A program made the translations under genes and the position numbers. 47,288 bases of DNA, taken from the NCBI GenBank assembly GCA_020628645.1, contig JAHDES010000047.1, positions 1 to 47,288 on the forward strand, read 5' to 3'. Of this stretch, positions 25,823 to 34,849 are shown one piece after another. This DNA is from Saprospiraceae bacterium. GTDB lineage: Bacteria > Bacteroidota > Bacteroidia > Chitinophagales > Saprospiraceae. The notes below the pieces were generated by a model. It searched no databases. It worked only from the letters and a program-made list of their open reading frames with translations, and was not told the origin of the DNA. Positions within the stretch are counted from its first letter, which is position 1; each line of letters opens with the position of its first letter.

Positions 25823-26902
25823 TTACATAAATTGATCGCCCTTGGCGGCTTTGATAGTATTAGTTAAAGCTTTGATTTCTTGTTCTTTTGATTTAGGAAA
25901 TACTAAAAGAACATCCCCTTCATCTACAACAATATAATCCTTTAAATCTTTTAAGACTACAAGTTTATCTTTTGGCGCACGCACCAAACAATTTTCAACA
26001 TCAAAAGCCATTACTTGATCGCCATTGATTACATTTTGATACTCGTCTTTTGGATTTTCTGCATGTAAAGAAGCCCAAGTACCCAAATCAGACCATCCAA
26101 ACTCAGAAGGAATCGTGAAAACATTATCTGCTTTTTCCATGATGGCATAGTCAATAGAAATATTAGGAGTAGTAGGGTAGTGTTTGTTTATAAAATCTTG
26201 TTCTTTGGAAGTATTATAAACCGATCGATCTGCTCCTAAAATAGTATAAATTTCATTTGCATGATTTTCAAATGCTGTCAAAATACTATTTACATTCCAG
26301 ATAAAGATACCAGCATTCCAAAGATAGTTGCCATCTGTCAAAAAGGACTGAGCGGTTTCCAAATCAGGCTTTTCTGTAAAACGTTCTACTTGGTGGGTGT
26401 TTTCTTCTACAGCTTTTCCAAACTTAATATATCCATATCCTGTATCTGGGCGAGAAGGGGAGATGCCCAGTGTTAGTAATGCATTGTGTTGTGCAACGAA
26501 ATTAACGCCTTTTTCTACTGTTTGCGCAAAATTCCTTTCATTTAAAATCACATGATCAGAAGGTGCGATGATAATATTAGCATCAGGATTCATCTCCTTT
26601 ACTTTGAAACAGGTATAGGCTACGCAGGGAGCAGTATTGTTTCGAGAAGGCTCACATAAGATTTGGTTATCCGATAAAAAAGGAAGATGCTTTTTTACGA
26701 GGTCTTTATAAATGGCATTCGTTACAATTAAAATATTTTCTTTTGGGCAGATGTGAAGGAATCGTTCACAAGTAAGCTGAATCAACGATTTTCCTACACC
26801 TAAAATATCTAAAAATTGTTTGGGTCGTTGTACGCGGCTTGCAGGCCAAAATCGGCTTCCTATACCACCTGCCATAATGGCTACATAGGTATTTTTATTC
26901 AT
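25823..26902 (-). CDS. manC: Mannose-1-phosphate guanylyltransferase
   Basis: The enzyme makes GDP-mannose from mannose-1-phosphate and GTP for glycan synthesis. The nucleotidyltransferase signature MAGGIGSRFWPASRVQRPKQF is near residues 10-30. IIAPSDHVI and the sugar-binding FTEKPDLETA and WNAGIFIWN follow, then SIDYAIMEKAD and FGWSDLGTW. At 359 residues it lacks the C-terminal cupin isomerase domain found in bifunctional enzymes; a separate cupin is encoded at 23979. It is transcribed alone on the minus strand, outside the polysaccharide operon, as a shared supply gene. Confidence 0.93.
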   Translation of the reverse strand: MNKNTYVAIMAGGIGSRFWPASRVQRPKQFLDILGVGKSLIQLTCERFLHICPKENILIVTNAIYKDLVKKHLPFLSDNQILCEPSRNNTAPCVAYTCFKVKEMNPDANIIIAPSDHVILNERNFAQTVEKGVNFVAQHNALLTLGISPSRPDTGYGYIKFGKAVEENTHQVERFTEKPDLETAQSFLTDGNYLWNAGIFIWNVNSILTAFENHANEIYTILGADRSVYNTSKEQDFINKHYPTTPNISIDYAIMEKADNVFTIPSEFGWSDLGTWASLHAENPKDEYQNVINGDQVMAFDVENCLVRAPKDKLVVLKDLKDYIVVDEGDVLLVFPKSKEQEIKALTNTIKAAKGDQFM

Positions 26903-27570
26903 GTCGCAATTTAGAAAAAATCATATATTAAAGCCACTTTTTCCTGCTATGTAATTTTACTTATTTTTTCTTTTTTTTAAAAGAAAGTTTTAAATGAGTA
27001 AAAACACATTCTAAAAACAAAACCGCGAGATTACTTTTTGTTATGATTACTTTAATGATGATGTAGACTTTTTGAACATCTAGGTTTTCCTACTTGGCTT
27101 ATTATTCCATTTTTTTTTAGAATGAGTCTGTATAGATTTCTTTTTACAATGAGATATTTCTACCAAAGTATGGAGAATTATTTGCGATCATTGGAATGAT
27201 TCAACGTTTGTTTCCAGATATTTTGATGGTAAACTGTTCGGAATTCCTAGATGTCAAGGATATAACTTTATACTGTTTATTGGATGAAACTATCACCTTA
27301 ACACCAAGTAGCTTTTAGACGATTTGTGTTATACATTTTGTTGTATGTTTCCTTGTATGAAGGAAAAACAAATTTGATAAATAGAAAGAAAAGAAAGATT
27401 TGATAAATTAGTAGACGTTCTTGCATTTTGGTGTATTCTTTTGATGTGTTTTCATTAAAATTAATTATCCTTTTTAAATCAGAATAAAATAAACTTCTGA
27501 TTAACAGAACATTAACCCATTTGTGTGACTTTTAACGTTTAATTAAGGATTTGCCTTCTTCATAAAGAAC
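26903..27570. other. Long AT-rich intergenic region with no recognised gene
   Basis: About 670 bases separate the divergent guanylyltransferase and sigma-factor genes. The only sizeable open stretch is 27136-27318 on the plus strand: 60 codons ending at TAG, with no start codon except an internal ATG. Its peptide resembles nothing I know. It may be a gene remnant or chance. Otherwise I see only promoter-like AT-rich DNA. Confidence 0.5.
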
Positions 27571-27600
27571 TTGTAAGCTTCTAATAAATTCCTATATTTG
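27571..27600 (+). promoter_or_regulatory. Bacteroidota-type promoter for the sigma-factor gene
   Basis: TTG at 27571-27573 and TATATTTG at 27593-27600 are separated by 19 bases. This fits the TTTG/TAnnTTTG promoter pattern of the phylum's main sigma factor. The -7 box ends 33 bases before the ATG at 27634. Confidence 0.65.
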
Positions 27601-27633
27601 GCAAAAATCTATTGATATAAACGTTTGCAGTCA

Positions 27634-28197
27634 ATGCAACACCAACCTAACCATTCGGATGAAGATATTTTACATTTGTTAGCTCAAAATAGTGAGCAAG
27701 CAATAGATTTACTATTTAGACAATATTATACCACTCTTTGTCAACATATTTACCGAATTATACCTGATGGCAGTAAAGTAGAAGATCTTGTGCAAGACGT
27801 GTTTTACGAACTCTGGCGTAAAAGAGATCAATTAACGATAAAAACTTCTATTGCTGCTTATTTACGAAGGGCTGCACGAAATAAAGCCCTAAATCATATT
27901 CGTGACCAACGAATGCAATTTGAAGATGAAGAACATCATCCTCATTTAGAAAGTAAATTTACATCTAGCATTCAACAAATAGAGGTTCAAGAATTACAAA
28001 ATCTTATTCATACAGCTATAGAAGCGCTGCCCGAACGATGTAGAATGGTATTCAGTTTAAGCCGATTTGAAGAAATGTCTTATCAAGAAATTGCGGATGC
28101 GTTAAATATTTCGATTAAAACAGTAGAAAATCAAATTTCAAAGGCTTTAAAATTACTTCGTTCAGCAGTGGAGCACTATCAAAAAGGAACTGATTAA
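27634..28197 (+). CDS. ECF RNA polymerase sigma factor (FecI-like)
   Basis: A sigma-70 family ECF factor of the Bacteroidota FecI-like group. Region 2 includes LFRQYYTTLCQHIYRII and KVEDLVQDVFYELWRKRDQL (core and -10 binding). Region 4 includes ALPERCRMVFSLSRFEEMSYQEIAD with the helix-turn-helix ALNISIKTVENQISKALKLLR. A TTG three codons upstream (27625) would also be in frame; I choose the ATG, giving 187 residues. The FecR-type anti-sigma gene, an STN-TonB receptor and a DUF4249 lipoprotein follow in order, the classical layout for substrate-induced receptor expression. Confidence 0.93.
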   Translation: MQHQPNHSDEDILHLLAQNSEQAIDLLFRQYYTTLCQHIYRIIPDGSKVEDLVQDVFYELWRKRDQLTIKTSIAAYLRRAARNKALNHIRDQRMQFEDEEHHPHLESKFTSSIQQIEVQELQNLIHTAIEALPERCRMVFSLSRFEEMSYQEIADALNISIKTVENQISKALKLLRSAVEHYQKGTD

Positions 28198-28341
28198 AGC
28201 ATTATGCTTGTTAATTCGTCAGCTATTTGACAAAATAAAAAAACGGCATAAAAATTAGTAAATAAGAATAGGGGGAAGACGTTAAATTAGTGTCTATCTC
28301 TTTAGAACTTCAAAAAATAGGAATTGAAGTCAAAAACGTAA

Positions 28342-29343
28342 ATGAAGAAAACAGATTTTATTACATTAATTCATAAGCGACTTACAGGTCAGCTTTCTTC
28401 TACTGAGCAACAATTATTTGAGAATTGGAGTGCTAAGGAAGAGTATCAGCTTCTAGTAGAAGAATATGCTACTATTTGGGAGAAATCGGAAAACTACACA
28501 TCTAGTTTCCAACCGAATATAGCTCAAGCTAAAGGTCGATTTTTAGATCGCTTGTCAGAAGAAAAAAAGACACCTGTATCATCTCAAAAGGTCATCCCAT
28601 TATATCGGCGATCTTGGTTACAAATCGCAGCCGCTATTGCTCTTTTATTAGGAGGAGCGTTTATCATAAGACAATATAGTGCTACACCAGTCGAGTGGGT
28701 GAGTATATCCACTGCTATAGATGAAAAGAAGTCTGTGCTTCTATCTGATGGTTCAATGATCTATTTAAATGAAAATACAAACCTTGAATACCCTATCTCT
28801 TTCCAAGGAGAACGAGAAGTGAACTTAAAAGGAGAAGCCTTTTTTGATATAGCGAGAGATGAGATTAATTCATTTATCGTTAGTACCAATCGAGCTAAGG
28901 TTACGGTATTAGGAACTTCATTTAATGTAGATGCATCGGATGAAACAATTACCCAAGTAGACGTAAGTACTGGAAAAGTTCAATTTCAATCTAGTAAAGA
29001 TGATGAAAACGTTTTGATTCTGAAAAAAGGGGATCGAGGAGTATTAAATCATCTTGAGAAAACCCTAGATTACAGTCGTCCAACAAATCCCAATGCTGCC
29101 GCATGGCATTCTCATAAGTTGAGTTTTAATAACACCCCACTTAAAGATGTCATTGCAGATATAGAAGAATATTATAATGTAAAAATAACCTACAATGAGC
29201 GTCTTGCTAATTGTGGTTTTACTTCTTTATTTGTTGATAAAAACCAAGCTTCTATTTTAAAAAATATAGAAGAAAGTTTTTCCATGCAACTCGAACGGCT
29301 TGATGCTACCACTATTAGAATGAAAGGTGGCATTTGCCAATAA
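28342..29343 (+). CDS. FecR-family anti-sigma factor
   Basis: This single-pass inner-membrane regulator passes the receptor signal to the ECF sigma factor. It has a cytoplasmic N-terminal segment (1-90) with the helical FENWSAKEEYQLL region. A membrane helix spans about 91-110 (SWLQIAAAIALLLGGAFII). The periplasmic FecR domain has LSDGSMIYLNENTNLEYP, GEAFFDIARD, VLGTSFNVDA and the C-terminal DUF4974-like part (KLSFNNTPLKDVIADIEEYYNV). The 333-residue length is usual. It starts 144 bases after the sigma gene and is followed by a strong hairpin before the receptor. Confidence 0.93.
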   Translation: MKKTDFITLIHKRLTGQLSSTEQQLFENWSAKEEYQLLVEEYATIWEKSENYTSSFQPNIAQAKGRFLDRLSEEKKTPVSSQKVIPLYRRSWLQIAAAIALLLGGAFIIRQYSATPVEWVSISTAIDEKKSVLLSDGSMIYLNENTNLEYPISFQGEREVNLKGEAFFDIARDEINSFIVSTNRAKVTVLGTSFNVDASDETITQVDVSTGKVQFQSSKDDENVLILKKGDRGVLNHLEKTLDYSRPTNPNAAAWHSHKLSFNNTPLKDVIADIEEYYNVKITYNERLANCGFTSLFVDKNQASILKNIEESFSMQLERLDATTIRMKGGICQ

Positions 29344-29361
29344 CTAAGATTTTTTAGTATC

Positions 29362-29414
29362 TTACTAACAGCTCTATTCCTTTCATGGAGTAGAGCTGTT
29401 GGTTATGTTAGTAA
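29362..29414 (+). promoter_or_regulatory. Strong intercistronic stem-loop between fecR-type and receptor genes
   Basis: Arms 29367-29380 and 29387-29400 pair over 14 positions with one wobble and a six-base loop. Flanking TTACTAAC (29362-29369) and GTTAGTAA (29407-29414) could extend or replace the stem. There is no U-tract after it. It more likely sets transcript stability or partial read-through from regulator to receptor than full termination. Confidence 0.6.
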
Positions 29415-29444
29415 ACACTTCGTCTTTGAAGACGTTCTATACTT

Positions 29445-32156
29445 ATGTACAGACTACTACTATATCTATTCTTATTGAGCCTGCCTAACGTAATACAGGC
29501 TCAATCTCCTTTAGAACAAAGGATAGATTTTGAAGTAGTTGATCGTTCGCTTACTGAAACACTAATCGAACTAAGCCAACAAACAGAGATCAATATCGCC
29601 TTTAGTAATCAACTTATTCCTACTGATGCCGTTCGTACTATAAATCTTCAACAAACAAGTATTCGAGCTATTCTTCAAGAATTATTACAGGATACGAATA
29701 TTACGTTCAAAGAAGTCGATGATCAAATTATTCTTTACAAACGTCCTCCGCCACCTGCTAGGAAATTTACGATAAGTGGTTATATCAAAGATAAAACAAC
29801 AGGCGAAGGCTTAATTGGGGCATACATTGTAGATGCTAGAACCAATACTGGAACAGCTACTAATAATTATGGCTATTTTAGTATTACAGTGAAAGAAGGA
29901 TTAACAAATTTCATGATTTCCTATATTGGTTATGAAACGGAAACACTACGTCTTGATATTAAGCAAAAATCTCGTCTTACAATAGAACTAAATCCCTCTT
30001 CTGTTGAAAGTACCCCCATCATTGTTACAGCAAGTGAGACAAGTTCTATACTGACTGATTTAGAAAGTCCAAGTAGAGAGAACTTTAATATCGATCAAAT
30101 ACAGAACTTACCAAGTTTAGGGGGTGAAGTTGATATCAATCGAGCAGCTCACCTATTATCAGGGGTACAAACTGGAGCGGATGGAGTAGGAGGCTTGATC
30201 ATTCGGGGGGGTAATTTTGATCAAAATTTAGTGCTGTTGGATGGTGCAACTATCTTCAATCCGTCACATGCGCTAGGGATAATTTCCGTTTTTAATATGG
30301 ATGCTGCTAAAAGTGTTCAACTTTACAAAGGGGCTTTTCCAGCGCGATATGCAGGTCGTTTATCCTCTATTCTAGATATTCGTACAAAAGAGGGAAACAT
30401 GCGAAAAATAAGTGGCTCTACCACTTGGAGTTTATTAGCTGGAAAAATGCTTTTAGAAGGCCCTATTATTAAAGATAAACTATCCTTTATTATTAGTGCC
30501 CGACGATCATTAACTGATTTATATACCCCTTTCGTTTCTAAGAAAGCATTTGAAGCTTATTTAAAAACATTTGAAGAAGGGACACTCTCTGCTGCAAAAA
30601 GATTTTCCAACTATTCATTTTATGATATTAATGCAAAGATAAATCTACAACTCACAAAACGCGATCAAATTTATTGTAGTGTTTATACTGGAGAGGATGA
30701 ATTTTTCAATCAAAGTAGTTTTGCGTATCAAGATACCATATATAACCCACCTCCTCTACCTTCAATAGCTGATTTTATTAATATACAAGATACTTTATCT
30801 TCTGCTTTTAGTTGGGGGAATAGGATGCTTACTTTTAGATGGAATCGTTTGTGGGGAGATCGACTATTCAGCAATATCACCACAGGACAAAGTGAGTATC
30901 GTTTTAGCTCTGATGAAATTTTTCGATCTATAGGAAATTACATTTTCAATAGTATCAATGATGAAATCATATCTGCGGGTAGCTTTAATTTGAATTTAAC
31001 GAATCGCTTTGTCAAAGCACAATTAGAATATAATCTTAATGCAAATAATTACCTTCGTTTTGGTGCTAATCTTGGCAATTATAGTTTTCAACCTGGAGTC
31101 ATAGAACGATCCCTAAATGCCCAAAATGTCATTAATTTAAAAGATAGTATCCTTCTTATTAATGCATTAGATATTGAAGAACAAGAAGCGATAGAATTTG
31201 ATCTGTTTATAGAAAACGATATTCGACTTGGGAAAAAATGGAAAATGAACCTTGGACTTCATTATGCACGATGGATGATAGATGAAGCTCAATTTCAATC
31301 ATTCCAACCTCGTATTCATTTACAATATGCGATCCATCCAAAATTACAGTTATTAGCTTCTTATGGAAAGATGATGCAACCTCTTCATTTTCTAACAAAA
31401 AGCAATTTGGGTTTACCAGGTGATATTTGGGTACCTGCCACCGCTTCTGCACCTCCAGAAAAATCAACGAATGCCACATTAGGTGTGCAATATAAAGGAG
31501 AAAAAGGCTACCAATTTTCAGTAGAAGGATATTACAAACAAATGGATAACCTAATAAGTTTTTTGGATAATGATTCACTTTTAATTGTAAATGCAGATGA
31601 TTGGGAGCAAAATATTGCAACAGGAGAAGGGAAAGCATACGGTTTAGAGGTTAACCTTCACAAGAATAAAGGAAAACTACAAGGCTTTGTAAATTATACT
31701 TATTCCTTTGCTGATCGTCAATTTGATGAGATAAATAATGGCGAGCGTTTTGAATTTCGTTACAACAGTGTTCACAATGGAAAATTGGCACTCCTCTATC
31801 AATTCAATCCTAAATGGTCGTGTAGTTTAAATTGGATCATCCAGTCTACAAGTAATACCACTTTACCCATCAGTACTTATCCAGTTCGTACTCCATTCGG
31901 TCCTGTCGAGGTATTTAATATAACCGATGAAAATACTGTCGATCTACCCGGTTACCAACGCTTAGATATTAATATGAAGCGTACCATTCAAAAAAACAAA
32001 TTAATACATACGCTCAACTTTGGAGCATACAATGTATATAATCGTCAAGAAAATTTTCTCTTTTATAGCTACAGAGTGATTGATGATTCATTTACAGCTT
32101 TAAGTTTACTACCCATTTTACCTTCCTTTAGCTATACCCTTGAGTTTGGCAAATAA
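29445..32156 (+). CDS. TonB-dependent outer-membrane receptor with STN signalling domain
   Basis: A 903-residue receptor for TonB-powered uptake that also signals to FecR. A signal peptide covers residues 1-20 (ending IQAQ). An STN domain spans about 27-97 (IDFEVVDRSLTETLIELSQQ). A carboxypeptidase-regulatory-like beta-sandwich follows at about 108-185 (GYIKDKTTGEGLIGAYI). The plug domain has GGVLIIRGG-like GGLIIRGGNFDQNLVLLDGA and the barrel runs to the end. The DUF4249 lipoprotein downstream is its usual partner. The substrate is not shown by sequence; no siderophore or metal enzyme genes are adjacent. Confidence 0.93.
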   Translation: MYRLLLYLFLLSLPNVIQAQSPLEQRIDFEVVDRSLTETLIELSQQTEINIAFSNQLIPTDAVRTINLQQTSIRAILQELLQDTNITFKEVDDQIILYKRPPPPARKFTISGYIKDKTTGEGLIGAYIVDARTNTGTATNNYGYFSITVKEGLTNFMISYIGYETETLRLDIKQKSRLTIELNPSSVESTPIIVTASETSSILTDLESPSRENFNIDQIQNLPSLGGEVDINRAAHLLSGVQTGADGVGGLIIRGGNFDQNLVLLDGATIFNPSHALGIISVFNMDAAKSVQLYKGAFPARYAGRLSSILDIRTKEGNMRKISGSTTWSLLAGKMLLEGPIIKDKLSFIISARRSLTDLYTPFVSKKAFEAYLKTFEEGTLSAAKRFSNYSFYDINAKINLQLTKRDQIYCSVYTGEDEFFNQSSFAYQDTIYNPPPLPSIADFINIQDTLSSAFSWGNRMLTFRWNRLWGDRLFSNITTGQSEYRFSSDEIFRSIGNYIFNSINDEIISAGSFNLNLTNRFVKAQLEYNLNANNYLRFGANLGNYSFQPGVIERSLNAQNVINLKDSILLINALDIEEQEAIEFDLFIENDIRLGKKWKMNLGLHYARWMIDEAQFQSFQPRIHLQYAIHPKLQLLASYGKMMQPLHFLTKSNLGLPGDIWVPATASAPPEKSTNATLGVQYKGEKGYQFSVEGYYKQMDNLISFLDNDSLLIVNADDWEQNIATGEGKAYGLEVNLHKNKGKLQGFVNYTYSFADRQFDEINNGERFEFRYNSVHNGKLALLYQFNPKWSCSLNWIIQSTSNTTLPISTYPVRTPFGPVEVFNITDENTVDLPGYQRLDINMKRTIQKNKLIHTLNFGAYNVYNRQENFLFYSYRVIDDSFTALSLLPILPSFSYTLEFGK

Positions 32157-32324
32157 TTCTATTGCAATAGAGATATATCCCAATAGAAAATTTCAACTTT
32201 ATAAAAAAATCACCTATTTAAGCGAACAAGCATCGCATTTAAGTGTCTTATAATTAGCATTCTTGTAGAATAAATTGTACATTTGATAAGGGAGATTCTT
32301 TATTTCCAATAAACACACGCACTT

Positions 32325-33257
32325 ATGCGAACTTACTTCTTATTCTTTTTATTGGCAATATCAACTGTTTCGTGTGTAAGCGTAATAGATGGCGATTCAT
32401 TAATTGTAGATGATTCTAAACTTTCTATTAGCGCACTTTTCTCCTCTGACAGCGAACGATTTGAAGTATACTTATCTAAATCTCGTCCGCTCTCTTCTAA
32501 TAAACCTTTTCAATCTATTAAAGATGCTACTGTAAGATTATTATTGGAGAACACCTTCCTTGAAACTCTAGTTTATGACCAAGAGAATGATGCCTATATT
32601 TCTTTGGAAAGTACCATAATAAAAGGTAAAACGTATAATCTGGAAATATTTCATCCAGATTATCCAACCGCTTATGCTGAAACTACCATACCTGAAGAGG
32701 CTGGTATACAATCTACAACTATACGTGATTTCACAGGCACAGAAAGTGAAACTCGTCCAGATGAAAGTGTTTACAGTTTTACTATTGATATTGAAATTGA
32801 TGATCCTGAAGCACTTTCCAACTATTATCATATTTTATTCTATGTCGAAAGGTTTCAATTATCTAGCCCAACAGGTCAACAAGAAACAGAACCCACCTAT
32901 ACACTTCCTAATTTTAATGAACAAAAGGAAAATCCGACAGAAGCATTATTATCAGATAATACCTTAGAAAGTTATGGGGCATTCTTTGATGATGCCGACT
33001 TTAATGGGCGTACTCAATCATTTCCTTTTTCTCTGGAATACTCCATTAATCCTGCCGTAGAACGCGTTGAAAGTATTTGGGTAGAGATTCGTTCTGTTTC
33101 AAAACCCTATTACGACTTTTATTTAACCTACAATCAGCAATCTCAACTTAGCACTAATCCGCTTACCAATAATCTTTCTTCCGTTGAAAGCAATATTGCT
33201 AATGGAGTTGGCGTATTTGGTGCTTATACCTCTACTTGGCGAAGAATTCGTCTATAA
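32325..33257 (+). CDS. DUF4249 family lipoprotein
   Basis: A 310-residue lipoprotein: LFFLLAISTVSCVSVID places the lipobox cysteine at residue 17. The DUF4249 fold follows, with LSISALFSSDSERFEVYLSKS and a beta-rich body including RLLLENTFLETLVYD and YNLEIFHPDYPTAYAETTIP. Such proteins sit next to STN- or non-STN TonB receptors in Bacteroidota and are thought to act as surface partners. It begins 168 bases after the receptor. TACATTTG at 32278-32285 resembles a -7 element, so it may have its own promoter as well. Confidence 0.85.
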   Translation: MRTYFLFFLLAISTVSCVSVIDGDSLIVDDSKLSISALFSSDSERFEVYLSKSRPLSSNKPFQSIKDATVRLLLENTFLETLVYDQENDAYISLESTIIKGKTYNLEIFHPDYPTAYAETTIPEEAGIQSTTIRDFTGTESETRPDESVYSFTIDIEIDDPEALSNYYHILFYVERFQLSSPTGQQETEPTYTLPNFNEQKENPTEALLSDNTLESYGAFFDDADFNGRTQSFPFSLEYSINPAVERVESIWVEIRSVSKPYYDFYLTYNQQSQLSTNPLTNNLSSVESNIANGVGVFGAYTSTWRRIRL

Positions 33258-33332
33258 TTTTTCATCTCCTTAGGAACTATTTTTATATTATTTTCAGTTA
33301 GTTTAGTTTTAAAATTAAACTAAGCCCTTATC

Positions 33333-33878
33333 ATGCATTATTCAATCGACTGGATCAAAGAACAATTTGATGCACAACAAAAATTAAAATATATATTCTT
33401 CTGGGGGCATCGCCCCAATCCTGATGGTTCTATTGGAAAAACTTGTATGAGTCAATGGTGGGAATCCAATTTTATCGTAAATGAAAAATCATTTGCAAGC
33501 GCAGAACATTGGATGATGTACCAAAAAGCACTGCTTTTCAATGATTTTGAAATTGCTGAATTAATTTTATCCGTTCCATCAGCTGCTGAAGCCAAAAAAC
33601 TAGGACGACAAGTCCGAAATTTTGATCCAAGTATTTGGGATGAACATAAATTCGAAATCGTCAAACAAGGAAATATTTATAAATTCCAACAACACGACGC
33701 TTTAAAAAACTACCTCCTTCAAACAGGAAATCGTGTACTTGTAGAGGCTAGTCCTTATGATCGAATATGGGGAATCGGCTTAAGCAAAGATTCTTCCTAC
33801 ATTGAAGATCCCTACACTTGGAAGGGCGAAAACCTTTTAGGCTTTGCTTTAATGGAAGTACGTGATGAATTAGCCTAG
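33333..33878 (+). CDS. NADAR family protein (YbiA-like N-glycosidase)
   Basis: The NADAR/DUF1768 family (YbiA) cleaves N-glycosidic bonds in riboflavin-pathway intermediates, and some members act on ADP-ribosylated guanine. Typical features here are YIFFWGH near the N-terminus, SQWWESNF, the SAEHWMMYQKALLF helix with the conserved Glu, AKKLGRQVRNFDPSIWDE and DRIWGIGLS. The length is 181 residues. It overlaps the convergent membrane-protein gene by four bases at the stops. It could be metabolic or defensive; no toxin partner is visible. Confidence 0.92.
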   Translation: MHYSIDWIKEQFDAQQKLKYIFFWGHRPNPDGSIGKTCMSQWWESNFIVNEKSFASAEHWMMYQKALLFNDFEIAELILSVPSAAEAKKLGRQVRNFDPSIWDEHKFEIVKQGNIYKFQQHDALKNYLLQTGNRVLVEASPYDRIWGIGLSKDSSYIEDPYTWKGENLLGFALMEVRDELA

Positions 33879-34639
33879 AATTTTAAAAAGGGTTTAGCTT
33901 GTAAGGCTTGTATTAATACAGAACAGGCTAATAAGCCGTAAAGTAATGCCCCAAAGAAGGTCAATTTTATATCCTTTAAAAGGTAAAAAGCCAATAAAGG
34001 GAGTATTTGTAAGGCATGCATTCCAATGAAATGGGCTACTCTTAAATCCCCTAAGGTTCTACTCCAATTGAGAAAAGGAAGCCCTTTACTGCCATCTGCA
34101 CCACCAATAGTATGCGCCGAATTTCCACCCATTACAAAACCTTGAAAGGAAAAAATCACAAAGATGATAATCCCCAATCGAATAGCCCAAACATAATAAT
34201 CAGGAAGCTGAGGAAAATCAGTAGTCCAAAATTTGAGTCCAATATAGCCTACTGCTAATGTAGCGATGGATGCTGCTACTGCCATTAGTGAAAACATCGC
34301 CGCATAAAAAGGGGTAGATTGATTGAAATGGGAAGCCTGTCCTCGACCTGCTTGTAAGGCAATATAAAGCACCTCGAAAGCGAGTGTTCCTACAATGATC
34401 CAATACACGATATTCAGATCTCGACTTGGTGTAAGATGTCCTGTATACCAAGCTAAAGACCAGGACAAAATAAGCGTTGACAAAGCAAATTTTATAGGTT
34501 TATACCATGCATTTGTTCCTCCAAATTCGATAGGACGAATAAAAACGAAAACGATAAAAAGGAGCGCTGCAATCAAATTTACCCATCCAAAAAAGTAGAG
34601 TATCTCATTCCGTGCTTTCAATTCAAGTATAATATCCAT
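33875..34639 (-). CDS. Multi-pass membrane protein of unknown function
   Basis: A 254-residue hydrophobic protein with about seven predicted membrane helices, starting FFGWVNLIAALLFIVFVFI. A conserved-looking loop AWYKPIKFALSTLILSWSL and GGNSAHTIGGADGSKGLPF in a loop near residue 175 stand out. I do not recognise a named family. A good promoter lies upstream, and it converges on the NADAR gene, sharing four bases. No functional link to neighbours is evident. Confidence 0.75.
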   Translation of the reverse strand: MDIILELKARNEILYFFGWVNLIAALLFIVFVFIRPIEFGGTNAWYKPIKFALSTLILSWSLAWYTGHLTPSRDLNIVYWIIVGTLAFEVLYIALQAGRGQASHFNQSTPFYAAMFSLMAVAASIATLAVGYIGLKFWTTDFPQLPDYYVWAIRLGIIIFVIFSFQGFVMGGNSAHTIGGADGSKGLPFLNWSRTLGDLRVAHFIGMHALQILPLLAFYLLKDIKLTFFGALLYGLLACSVLIQALQAKPFLKF

Positions 34640-34671
34640 GCTAAAATTGTACTAATTTTTGATTTATGGTT

Positions 34672-34703
34672 CAAAAGTACAAGCAAATCATCAGTCTCAC
34701 AAA
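34672..34703 (-). promoter_or_regulatory. Bacteroidota-type promoter for the minus-strand membrane-protein gene
   Basis: Read on the minus strand, TTTG (plus 34700-34703) and TACTTTTG (plus 34672-34679) are 20 bases apart, matching TTTG/TAnnTTTG. The -7 box is 32 bases before the ATG at 34639. Confidence 0.6.
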
Positions 34704-34764
34704 GCGATAAATTTAAAGTGTAAAAGAAAGCAGTTGAATTGTATATACATTCTATCCATAAAAA

Positions 34765-34792
34765 AATCTCGAACGGTAGACCATTCGAGATT
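34765..34792 (-). terminator. Intrinsic terminator of the PF14905-type TonB receptor gene
   Basis: A 12-bp stem (AATCTCGAACGG with CCATTCGAGATT, one wobble) has a TAGA loop. On the minus strand it is followed by a run of seven T residues. It lies about 57 bases past the receptor stop. Confidence 0.8.
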
Positions 34793-34829
34793 TTATATAT
34801 TTCCAATTTATTGAGTTTCTTATTCGAAA

Positions 34830-34849
34830 TGAATAAATCAAGTCGGGAT
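34830..34849. repeat. Short dispersed repeat, copy 2, just 3' of the TonB receptor gene
   Basis: TGAATAAATCAAGTCGGGAT matches 25792-25811 at 18 of 20 positions and sits in the same place relative to a minus-strand stop codon, touching its last base here. Confidence 0.5.

Noticed and set aside
27625-27633. TTG start at 27625 for the sigma factor
   Set aside because: An ATG lies three codons later and a well-placed promoter fits either; ATG is preferred.
31207-31638. 143-codon minus-strand open frame inside the STN-TonB receptor
   Set aside because: It overlaps the barrel-coding region of a clear receptor, with no start signal or recognisable domain.
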